Positions 1 through 7,562 of a stretch of 47,278 bases of DNA are shown here, piece by piece. A model generated the notes under the pieces. The model searched no databases, was not told where the DNA came from, and saw only the letters and a list, made by a program, of their open reading frames with translations. The stretch comes from Gardnerella vaginalis (GTDB lineage: Bacteria; Actinomycetota; Actinomycetes; Actinomycetales; Bifidobacteriaceae): assembly GCF_001563665.1 (NCBI RefSeq), contig NZ_KQ961866.1, positions 1-47,278 of the forward strand, read 5' to 3'. Position 1 is the stretch's first letter; every line of letters begins with the position of its first letter. A program made the translations under genes and the position numbers.

Positions 1-80
1 ATGAGAGAAACTCCGAGAGCTCAGCCACAACAAATAAGAGAATTCTATAAAACAAACTATAAAATAAATAACAAGTTCTG

Positions 81-1079
81 CTATCTACTTATGAATTTAC
101 TGTAAGCATCATCATCTAGCACAACATCCAATTCACCGATCCACATAGAAGGCTCATTAGACTTGCAGAATCCATACTTAAAGAAATAAAGCCCATCACT
201 AATATCAAAAGAGTAAACTGCACCCATATTGAAATACTTCATGCCGAGTTCTTTACCCCATAGAATTAAATCCCAGATAGAAAGATACCCTGGGCTAACT
301 TTGCCCTTCACACTCTCAGTGGCACCGTAAATATACCACATCATATCTTTGTAAGGAAAACCAATCATGCAAGAAATAGGTTCTCCTTCATACTCAGAAG
401 TATAAATTCTAATATCTGGATATGCAGCTAATAACCTTTCAAAGTACTCTTTAGGTCTGTGCGTAATACCATGCCTATCTGCCATAATTTCTGTAAGCTT
501 ATAAAAAGTATCGATATCTTCTTGAGATCTTCCCCACCTGGAAGTAACACCAGCTTTTATTGAAGCACGTATATGTCTTCTAGTCATAGCGCTAAAGCCA
601 GCCATTAAGTCTTCTTCAGACTTGCCTTCCATATTAAGAATCATATCGCAACGAGGATTAGAGAAAGAATGAGGATTTTCACCTTCACTTCTAAAAGTAA
701 AACCTTCATCCCTATACTTTTTAACAAGATCTTGATCGTCTTTTACACAAGGATCCATTCTTAGAAGAAATGCATTATATTTTGCAAACAGAGGTTTTGC
801 TTCATCAATAAGCTTTTTAGTAGTTTCAATATTATAAAAATCAGATACCGGACCTCTAGGAGCATAAAGAAACACTTTATTATCTACAGCTTTAATGCCA
901 AGAACAGACATAGCTGCTGTAATTTTCCCATTCTCTTCAAGATAAACATACTCACTAATCCAATTGCTTTTAACTTTTGCCCACTGCATATCTTGAGTAG
1001 CGTATCCAAATGGAGAGTTTTTTACAAAATCCTCATATTCTTGAACTTTAGCAGAATCGTTTTTATCAAGTATTGGCAT
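81..1079 (-). CDS. FemAB-family peptidoglycan interpeptide-bridge aminoacyltransferase
   Basis: A 332-residue protein resembling FemA/FemB/MurM-type enzymes, which use aminoacyl-tRNA to add bridge residues to the lipid II stem peptide at the inner face of the membrane. What I see: a GNAT-like N-terminal half (FLYAPRGPV near residue 71), a central MTRRHIRASIKAGV segment (about residues 164-177), and the C-terminal GAVYSFDISDGLYFFKYGF block that matches the family's conserved G-x-DGL-x-FK-GF region. The start is supported by AAGGAGAATAA just before the ATG. It lacks the long coiled-coil arm of staphylococcal FemA, so it is the shorter type. It lies downstream of ettA on the same strand, separated by a probable terminator. 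Which amino acid it transfers cannot be told from sequence. Confidence 0.85.
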   Translation of the reverse strand: MPILDKNDSAKVQEYEDFVKNSPFGYATQDMQWAKVKSNWISEYVYLEENGKITAAMSVLGIKAVDNKVFLYAPRGPVSDFYNIETTKKLIDEAKPLFAKYNAFLLRMDPCVKDDQDLVKKYRDEGFTFRSEGENPHSFSNPRCDMILNMEGKSEEDLMAGFSAMTRRHIRASIKAGVTSRWGRSQEDIDTFYKLTEIMADRHGITHRPKEYFERLLAAYPDIRIYTSEYEGEPISCMIGFPYKDMMWYIYGATESVKGKVSPGYLSIWDLILWGKELGMKYFNMGAVYSFDISDGLYFFKYGFCKSNEPSMWIGELDVVLDDDAYSKFISR

Positions 1080-1134
1080 TTATTCTCCTTTTTAGTTCAA
1101 TACGTGATTTTAATACACACATCGAATCAATTAA

Positions 1135-1173
1135 GCGCTAAGCAATATGATTTAATTTCACAATGCCTAGCGC
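1135..1173 (-). terminator. Probable terminator hairpin after ettA
   Basis: Arms 1135-1144 and 1164-1173 pair (GCGCTA plus GCA against TGC plus TAGCGC, one mismatch) with a 19-base loop. It lies about 60 bases after the ettA stop and before the FemAB gene. Only a weak T-rich tail follows, so termination is plausible, not certain. Confidence 0.5.
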
Positions 1174-1233
1174 ATAAAACTTAAGATTTTATTGAAAAAT
1201 CAAACAAATTATAACGATTGAAAATCAAAAAAG

Positions 1234-2910
1234 TTATCTAGTAAGCTTCCTATGCAAGCGATGCGGACGAGCAGCTTCCTCACCCAAGCGTGCAATCTTA
1301 TTTTCTTCGTAAGCTTGGAAGTTACCTTCAAACCAATACCACTTAGCTGGATTATCGTCATCGCCTTCCCAAGCAAGAATATGCGTTGCAACACGGTCTA
1401 AGAACCAACGATCGTGAGAAACAACAACTGCACAACCAGGGAAATCAAGTAAAGCATTTTCTAAGCTTTCCAAAGTTTCAACATCCAAATCGTTAGTAGG
1501 CTCATCGAGAAGAAGTAAGTTTCCACCCTGCTTAAGCGTTAAAGCCAAGTTCAAACGATTACGTTCACCACCAGAAAGCACACCTGTAAGCTTCTGTTGA
1601 TCCGAACCTTTAAATCCAAAGCTTGCAACGTATGCACGAGTAGGAATTTCAACGCCTGCAACTTCAATAAAATCAAGTCCGCCTGAAACAGCTTCCCACA
1701 AGTTCTTATTAGGATCCAATCCTGCACGATTCTGATCAACGTAAGAAATCTTCACAGTATCTCCAACTGTAAGCTCACCTCCAGAAAGTGGTTCTAAGCC
1801 AACAATCGTTTTGAAAAGCGTAGACTTTCCAACGCCGTTTGGACCAATCACGCCAACAATACCGTTACGAGGTAAAGTAAATGACAAGTCGTCAATAAGT
1901 ACTCTATCGCCGAAAGCTTTGTGAATATGCTTTGCTTCCAAAACTTGTGAACCCAAACGTGGACCTGCTGGAATCTGAATCTCAGAGAAGTCAAGCTTCT
2001 TGGAATTACGTGCCTCTTGCTCCATCTGATCGTAACGTTCCAAACGAGCCTTGTTCTTAGCTTGGCGTGCCTTCGGCGAGCTACGAACCCAATCCAACTC
2101 ATTCTTCAAACGTTTAGCAAGCTTAGCATCCTTAGCGCCTTGTATTTCCATACGCTTAGCTTTTGTTTCCAAATAAGTGGTGTAGTTACCTTTGTATGGG
2201 TAAAGCTGACCGCGATCCACCTCGCAAATCCATTCTGCTACGTTATCCATAAAGTAACGATCGTGCGTAACTGCAATAACAGCACCTTTATAGTTATGCA
2301 AGAACTGTTCAAGCCACAAAATAGACTCAGCATCTAAGTGATTCGTAGGCTCATCTAAAAGCAATAAATCAGGAGCTTCAAGAAGAAGCTTACACAATGC
2401 AACTCGACGTCTTTCACCACCAGAGCATACAGATACTGGAGAATCTGGATCAGGGCATTGCAAAGCATCCATTGCCTGCTCAAGCTGGGAATCCAAATCC
2501 CAACCGTTAGCAGCATCAATATCCGTTTGCAACTTTCCCATTTCTTCCATCAAAGCATCGAAATCAGCATCCGGATTAGCCATTTCTTCGCCAATTTGAT
2601 TAAAGCGCGCCACTTTTTGCGCAATCTCACCAAACGCCATTTTAATGTTTTCGCCAACTGTTTTAGTTTCATCCAGCGGCGGCTCCTGTTGCAAAATTCC
2701 AACAGTGTAACCTGGAGTAATATAAGCCTCACCATTAGAAACATTCTCTAAGCCAGCCATAATTTTAAGCAGAGTAGATTTACCCATGCCATTAGGTCCA
2801 ACTACACCAATTTTTGCACCTGGGAGGAAGCTTAAAGTAACATCGTCAAGAATTACGCGATCTCCATAAGACTTACGCGCTTTAATCATTTGATAAATAA
2901 ACTCAGCCAA
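1234..2910 (-). CDS. ettA: Energy-dependent translational throttle protein EttA (ABC-F)
   Basis: A 558-residue soluble ABC-F protein with two ATPase domains and no membrane segments. EttA binds the ribosomal E site and gates entry into elongation according to the ATP/ADP ratio. Walker A motifs are GPNGMGKST (about residue 39) and GPNGVGKST (about residue 357); signatures are CSGGERRR and LSGGERNR; both Walker B motifs end LLLDEPTN and are followed by SHDR/THDR switches. The linker with RSSPKARQAKNKARL is the EttA-type inter-domain region. The start is TTG: the encoded MAEFIYQM aligns with the usual EttA N-terminus, and AAGGATGG lies about 10-12 bases upstream. The length is normal for EttA. 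A cluster of inverted repeats sits just upstream. Confidence 0.95.
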   Translation of the reverse strand: MAEFIYQMIKARKSYGDRVILDDVTLSFLPGAKIGVVGPNGMGKSTLLKIMAGLENVSNGEAYITPGYTVGILQQEPPLDETKTVGENIKMAFGEIAQKVARFNQIGEEMANPDADFDALMEEMGKLQTDIDAANGWDLDSQLEQAMDALQCPDPDSPVSVCSGGERRRVALCKLLLEAPDLLLLDEPTNHLDAESILWLEQFLHNYKGAVIAVTHDRYFMDNVAEWICEVDRGQLYPYKGNYTTYLETKAKRMEIQGAKDAKLAKRLKNELDWVRSSPKARQAKNKARLERYDQMEQEARNSKKLDFSEIQIPAGPRLGSQVLEAKHIHKAFGDRVLIDDLSFTLPRNGIVGVIGPNGVGKSTLFKTIVGLEPLSGGELTVGDTVKISYVDQNRAGLDPNKNLWEAVSGGLDFIEVAGVEIPTRAYVASFGFKGSDQQKLTGVLSGGERNRLNLALTLKQGGNLLLLDEPTNDLDVETLESLENALLDFPGCAVVVSHDRWFLDRVATHILAWEGDDDNPAKWYWFEGNFQAYEENKIARLGEEAARPHRLHRKLTR

Positions 2911-2929
2911 AGTAATATACCATCCTTAA

Positions 2930-3064
2930 AACGTTGGAATTCCAGCGTTTGCTACAGCTTTACGAAAAATATCGCTTTGAAGAAAGCGTACTAACTTCAC
3001 GGTTGATTGTTCGCAAACTACTACAAAATCTACGCTAACAAACACCACAATTTACAAGTAAATT
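2930..3064. repeat. Three short inverted repeats upstream of ettA
   Basis: The 353-base gap between ettA and the ABC permease contains no ORF I would call. It holds three inverted repeats: 2930-2937/2942-2949 (AACGTTGG against CCAGCGTT, one G-U pair, loop AATT), 2973-2978/2983-2988 (CGCTTT/AAAGCG) and 3049-3055/3058-3064 (AATTTAC/GTAAATT). They lie in the 5' region of ettA and could be leader structure or operators. The rest of the gap looks like unstructured A+T-rich spacer. Confidence 0.5.
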
Positions 3065-3263
3065 ACGTGCAAATAAGTAAAATCGCAAGAAGCAGCAACA
3101 AAAGTACCGTTGGCTATTATCTCATGCGATAGATACATTAACACTCACAAATATTTAGTACATAAAAGCATTAACTATCAACAATCAACAAAATCAACAA
3201 TACTTATTAAAAGCTGATTGTAATCAAAGCGATATCTATTAGCTTTTAGCAAATTATATAAAC

Positions 3264-4916
3264 CTACGCAGTAATCGAGGCGAATCTGCGCAAGTTTTCT
3301 ACAATGCGAATTATGCGCTTATCCATTACTTTGCCACTAATAATTACGCCAACAACCAGCACAATTGCGCCGTTCACTACGAACATAATGCTTGCAATCC
3401 ACAAAAGATTCGGGTTAATAGCCAAAAACGCCATAGCTGCAGCAATAGATGGAATCATGCATACTGCAGCAAGAAGCATAAAACCTAATGGAGCAAAGGA
3501 TCTAGCGCCAGCACTTCCTTGCGGCCTAGAAAATGGCTTTTCAATTGATGCCACAGGGTACATTGCAATGCACGAAGAAATTAAGCCTATGCCTATGGAA
3601 GCAAAAGCTACTCCGATTGGTGAAAGAATCTGGAACATAAACGCATTTACACTTTGTTGAATATTTGCTACAAAGAAGAGGAAAACGTAAAATCCTACTC
3701 CAAGAAGAACAAAATACACAACACAAATCACGGACCAAACTATTGAATGCGCTAATCGATCGTTCACGCCTTTTACGCCAATAATCGCGTGCATAGTAAA
3801 AGCTGTGCCATCGTATGCAATATTGTTTCCAACAACCATGCCAATCATCAAAGCAGCATACATAAGCCAGCCAGATACGCCTAAACCATCTGCCAAACTC
3901 TCAAAGCCTATGCCACCAGCAACACTTGCAGTTGGAACTATCAGCATAAAAAGAGGCATAAGAAGCAAAAATAGTTGGCGCATATCTCTTCTCATAACGC
4001 TAATAATTCGCGCAATAATCGCACCGACTGTGTTGTCTGGAACTGCTGCAAATAAGCCAATTCCCTTAGTTTTAACAACTGTTTTTTGTTCACTGCGCAG
4101 TAGCTTAGGTTCTAATTTTGCACAAAATACAGAGATTGCAAAGCAAGCAGCAATTGTTACAACGCAAATAAGGAAGCGAGTAGCAAGGGCAAGCCAATTT
4201 CCATTAATAGCATCGAGCGGCAAAGCCATAGCTGCACTTAATGGCGTAAAAGCAGATACAGAGCACAAACTTGAGCTGATCAAAATTTTATTTGGTGAAC
4301 TACCATGCCCGTTCATTGATGCAACAAAAATCATGTACGCTATAAAAATAGCAAAGTAAAAAATGTTTCTTGAATGCTTGTTTATTAAAATAGTGTCTAA
4401 AAGTTCAATAAGCATTTTGCTTAAAGACACGATTGTTGCAACGTAAAGCGGAGCTGCGATTACGCTTACTAAAACTGGCACAATTCCAAAGCTTCGGTAC
4501 GCTAAAGACCACAAAACAAGCGCGATTGTGCTGCTTATAGAAAGCGCTCCAAAAAGAGAGCCAAGAAGCATACCAGCTTGCTGCTTTACGTAAGGAATAC
4601 CGTAAAGCGCAAAACTACGCGACTTTAGTGTTGTGTCACTTCCAAACATAAACAAGTTTACGAACAGCGTAAAAATTGACACAATAGACGCAACCATTAT
4701 TGGAAGAGCTTGGAATTCCTGCCAATCTTTAGTATCTGGAAGCATCCCTGGATCAAGATACTTTCCTGCTTCCCAGCCAGCAAAACCAAGAGCGCATATA
4801 ATAGCAAGCCCAAAAACAATGACTATACCAAAGCCGATTTTTTGCCAAATCGACTTTCTCATAACAGAAAAAGTAAGCGCCCAGCGAAGGCGAACCATTG
4901 TAAAAATCATAGACAT
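3264..4916 (-). CDS. ABC exporter permease subunit (ABC-2-like, about 12 membrane segments)
   Basis: A 550-residue, very hydrophobic membrane protein with about a dozen predicted segments, for example GFGIVIVFGLAIICALGFAG near the N-terminus and IASIMFVVNGAIVLVVGVII near the C-terminus. It has no ATPase motif. Its start is backed by AAGGAG about 8 bases before the ATG. It is 15 bases downstream of an ABC ATPase gene on the same strand, so the two probably form one exporter, with this gene as the membrane channel. The ATPase is of the drug/lantibiotic exporter type, but the substrate cannot be inferred. The sequence is unlike classical DrrB-type permeases and I recognise no close named family. 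Confidence 0.75.
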   Translation of the reverse strand: MSMIFTMVRLRWALTFSVMRKSIWQKIGFGIVIVFGLAIICALGFAGWEAGKYLDPGMLPDTKDWQEFQALPIMVASIVSIFTLFVNLFMFGSDTTLKSRSFALYGIPYVKQQAGMLLGSLFGALSISSTIALVLWSLAYRSFGIVPVLVSVIAAPLYVATIVSLSKMLIELLDTILINKHSRNIFYFAIFIAYMIFVASMNGHGSSPNKILISSSLCSVSAFTPLSAAMALPLDAINGNWLALATRFLICVVTIAACFAISVFCAKLEPKLLRSEQKTVVKTKGIGLFAAVPDNTVGAIIARIISVMRRDMRQLFLLLMPLFMLIVPTASVAGGIGFESLADGLGVSGWLMYAALMIGMVVGNNIAYDGTAFTMHAIIGVKGVNDRLAHSIVWSVICVVYFVLLGVGFYVFLFFVANIQQSVNAFMFQILSPIGVAFASIGIGLISSCIAMYPVASIEKPFSRPQGSAGARSFAPLGFMLLAAVCMIPSIAAAMAFLAINPNLLWIASIMFVVNGAIVLVVGVIISGKVMDKRIIRIVENLRRFASITA

Positions 4917-4931
4917 TATGGCTCTCCTTAT

Positions 4932-5858
4932 TTAAGCGTTGAAATTGGTCGAAGATGCAGAAGATTCAGGAGATACAGAAGGCGCAGAAGATGCAGGAGC
5001 GTTATTAGACTTGCCACCATTAAGCCAATCAATGCGCGCAGCCGCGTGACGTCCGCCAACAAGCTCCATGAATCGATCTTCAAGATCTTTGCCTTGAGCA
5101 ACTTCCGCAAGAGTGCCAGCAGCTGCAACATGACCTTCGTTAATAATCGCCACGTGCGAGCACATTTTTTCAACTAATTCCATAACGTGCGAAGAAATAA
5201 TCACCGTTCCGCCAGTAGAAACATACTCGGCTAAAATATCCTTCAAATTCGCGCTAGAAACAGGGTCTACTGCTTCAAAAGGCTCATCGAGCACAAGCAC
5301 TCGAGGGCTATGAATCATTGCTGTTGCAAGGCAAATCTTCTTAGTCATACCAGTCGAATAGTCAGAAACAATAGTGTTTGCAGCTTCTGTTAAGTCAAAA
5401 GCTGAAAGCAAGTCATTTGCGCGCTTTACGGATTCCGCGCGACTCATATCGCGAAGCATGCCAGCGTAAGTTAAAAGCTGAAGTCCGGTAATCGTCTTAA
5501 AAATCTCGTCAGCTTGAGGCATTAAACCGATTGCGCGCTTAGCACTATTTACGTCACTCCAAACGTCATTGCCAAAAATCGAAGCCGAGCCAGAATCTGG
5601 CATAAGCAAGCCCGTAAGCATCTTAATCGTAGTAGTTTTACCAGCACCATTAGGACCAACTAAGCCGTAGAAAGACCCTGCTGGAATGCTCAACGAAAGA
5701 TTATCTACAGCAACTTTCTTGCCAAAAGTCTTAACAAATCCGCGAATAGAAACCGCTGGAACTTCTGCACTATTATCACTCAAATCACTCGAATAAGTGT
5801 TTGCACCAAAAACTGGAACACTGCCAGACATATTTGCAGATGGAACAGAATCTACCAT
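4932..5858 (-). CDS. ABC transporter ATP-binding protein (CcmA/DrrA-like)
   Basis: ATPase partner of the downstream permease. Motifs from the chosen start: Walker A GPNGAGKTTT, Q-loop LMPQADE, signature YSTGMTKK (a departure from LSGGQ common in DrrA/CcmA-type exporters), Walker B VLVLDEPFEAVDP, and H-switch ISSHVME. I start it at 5858 rather than at the longer ORF start 5918, because GAGG lies five bases before this ATG and the extra 20 residues look non-homologous; that gives 308 residues. The last ~30 residues are a Ser/Ala-rich tail. Upstream is the repeat and hairpin region 5984-6319, which would form its leader or promoter region. Confidence 0.85.
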   Translation of the reverse strand: MVDSVPSANMSGSVPVFGANTYSSDLSDNSAEVPAVSIRGFVKTFGKKVAVDNLSLSIPAGSFYGLVGPNGAGKTTTIKMLTGLLMPDSGSASIFGNDVWSDVNSAKRAIGLMPQADEIFKTITGLQLLTYAGMLRDMSRAESVKRANDLLSAFDLTEAANTIVSDYSTGMTKKICLATAMIHSPRVLVLDEPFEAVDPVSSANLKDILAEYVSTGGTVIISSHVMELVEKMCSHVAIINEGHVAAAGTLAEVAQGKDLEDRFMELVGGRHAAARIDWLNGGKSNNAPASSAPSVSPESSASSTNFNA

Positions 5859-5983
5859 AGAAACCTCGCAATATACATATAAACGCACGCATTGCGCCAC
5901 ATTATTGCACAATCGCACGTTTACACCAAGGCTTCCATTATCTCATATCTTGCGTATAAACACACTACGAATTCGTTAGATTC

Positions 5984-6122
5984 GTCTCGTGCTTGAGACA
6001 TTTGTAACGCTTTTTGGCTGATTTTAGTTATATTTGTCTCACTAGTGAGGCATTTGTAACGCTTTTATCCTAAACTCGTTATATTTGCATCATTGATGAG
6101 ACAAATCTAACGAATCTGAGAC
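5984..6122. repeat. Three imperfect ~52-base tandem repeats with internal mini-hairpins
   Basis: Units begin at 5984, 6036 and 6087. Each starts with an inverted repeat (GTCTC...GAGAC; GTCTCAC/GTGAGGC; GCATC...GATGAGAC). Units 1 and 2 then share CATTTGTAACGCTTTT, followed by a diverged middle and TATATTT. The third unit is truncated and changes to AAATCTAACGAATC. The hairpin arms differ between units but keep pairing, which hints at selection on structure. The block lies upstream of the ABC ATPase gene. Confidence 0.7.
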
Positions 6123-6146
6123 AAAACGAAAAGGCAGGTCATCGTT

Positions 6147-6319
6147 AGCGCAGATTAGCTGCGCTATTCCTCGCGGCTATTAGTAGCTGCTCGGCTGATT
6201 TGGCATGTAAAGTCCACTGGACTTTACATTTGAGCCAAATCACGCTTTGAAGGAGCTTGAAATGCGTTATGCAATTTCAAGCTCAGTCAAAGCGCTTCTC
6301 GCGCTACGCTCCAAGCGCT
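6147..6319. repeat. Cluster of five consecutive hairpins, locally G+C-rich
   Basis: Five inverted repeats follow one another: H1 6147-6153/6159-6165 (AGCGCAG/CTGCGCT); H2 6173-6179/6184-6190 (GCGGCTA/TAGCTGC, loop TTAG); H3 with an inner stem 6207-6215/6219-6227 (GTAAAGTCC/GGACTTTAC) and an outer stem 6197-6204/6234-6241 (GATTTGGC/GCCAAATC); H4 with an inner stem 6253-6263/6274-6284 (11 pairs) and an outer stem 6243-6250/6287-6294; H5 6291-6297/6313-6319. All stems are perfect or nearly so. It begins 17 bases after the glycosyltransferase stop codon. It could terminate that operon, be a structured RNA, or be a copy of a dispersed repeat element. Confidence 0.7.
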
Positions 6320-6335
6320 CCGGCAGATTGGCGCA

Positions 6336-7562
6336 CTAATGTCCAGTGTGATGAATTGGCTTCCATTCACTTTTAGAGAAAACAGCTTGGAATGAAATCG
6401 GTACGTATGAAAGCATAAAGATTGGGAAACTTAGAGCATACGCGAACAACTCTTTACTAGTTGCTCCAAGCTTACGATGCTCTACAATAACAGTAAGCGA
6501 AACGAAAATCATCATACCAATAACACTGCTAAAAGTAGTGATAATGAAATTACTAACTGCTTCAACCTGACTCATCCAAGTCACGAATCCGCATGCAGCA
6601 AATATGAATCCTAAAATAAGTCGAATAATTGCAAGTACCATGAACGGGCAAAGAACAAGCGAAAAATCAACTGACGAAAAATCGCGCTCTTGAATACCGT
6701 GCTTTATTAAAGCAGAACCATAATATCTAAATACTTGCAAAAAGCCTTTACTCCAGCGCAATCTCTGACGCCAACTTTGACTAAACGACACAGGTTGCTC
6801 GTCATAAAGCACAGCTGAACCACAATATCCAACGCGATCCCCATGAAGAATAGAATCCATTGTAAATTCAAGATCTTCCGTAAGAAGGTGGAACTTCCAT
6901 CCACGGTTTCTATGCATAATCTCGCGAGAGAACATAAAACCAGTACCGCCAACATGGCAACTAGAGCCAAAAAGCATACGAGAATTATTAGTAAATCGCG
7001 ATTCTCGTATAAACCATAATGCAGAACCAGAAGACACCCAATTATCTGAAAGATTAACTGAATTTCTATAACTTGTAAGTATTTGGAATCCAGCATGGAA
7101 TCCTTTATTCATCTCTTCAAAGTAATGCTTATCTAAACGATTATCTGCATCGAACACAAAATAAGCGTCATATATTTGATCTTTTCCTTTTTCCATAATG
7201 TGATCAAGAAGGAAACTCAAAGCATATCCCTTACCAATATGCTTTTTATCAAATCTTTCTAACACATTACATCCAAGATCTCTGCCTACTTTAGCAGTGT
7301 TATCAGTACAATTATCTGCAACTAACCAAATATCTATAAAATCTTGATTGTATGTCTGCTCTTTAATTGAATTTATAAGATTGCCTATTACAGCTTCCTC
7401 ATTACGAGCAGAAATCAATACAGCATAATGCTTATCCATAGGAGCATCTGGAAATTCAATTGGTTTTGCAACAAGCGAAGCTACAGCACATACAGCTTGA
7501 TACAGCACATTCGCTACGCCAATTAGTATAACGAGTACGTCAAAAACAGATAATAATATCAT
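6336..7562 (-). CDS. Processive family 2 glycosyltransferase, membrane bound
   Basis: A 408-residue GT2 enzyme with an N-terminal membrane segment, a cytosolic GT-A domain and several C-terminal membrane segments, the layout of polysaccharide synthases such as poly-GlcNAc and hyaluronan synthases. Motifs: VLISARNEEAVIGNL (nucleotide-sugar binding), FDADNRLD (DxD-type metal site, about residue 133), LLTEDLEF (acceptor and catalytic Asp region) and QRLRWSKG (the QxxRW motif of processive enzymes). The start overlaps the stop of the upstream AI-2E-family gene by four bases (ATGA type), so the two are translationally coupled. GGAAGAA precedes the ATG. The sugar and polymer are unknown; a cell-surface glycan or glycolipid is likely. 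Confidence 0.85.
   Translation of the reverse strand: MILLSVFDVLVILIGVANVLYQAVCAVASLVAKPIEFPDAPMDKHYAVLISARNEEAVIGNLINSIKEQTYNQDFIDIWLVADNCTDNTAKVGRDLGCNVLERFDKKHIGKGYALSFLLDHIMEKGKDQIYDAYFVFDADNRLDKHYFEEMNKGFHAGFQILTSYRNSVNLSDNWVSSGSALWFIRESRFTNNSRMLFGSSCHVGGTGFMFSREIMHRNRGWKFHLLTEDLEFTMDSILHGDRVGYCGSAVLYDEQPVSFSQSWRQRLRWSKGFLQVFRYYGSALIKHGIQERDFSSVDFSLVLCPFMVLAIIRLILGFIFAACGFVTWMSQVEAVSNFIITTFSSVIGMMIFVSLTVIVEHRKLGATSKELFAYALSFPIFMLSYVPISFQAVFSKSEWKPIHHTGH

Noticed and set aside
4633..5177. Arg-rich + strand ORFs over the ABC exporter genes
   Set aside because: They are mirror images of the real minus-strand genes; repeated Arg/Lys results from complement codons.
5859..5918. A 20-residue N-terminal extension of the ABC ATPase
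   Set aside because: The ATG at 5858 has GAGG at good spacing, while the longer start has no ribosome-binding site and the added residues look unrelated to the family.
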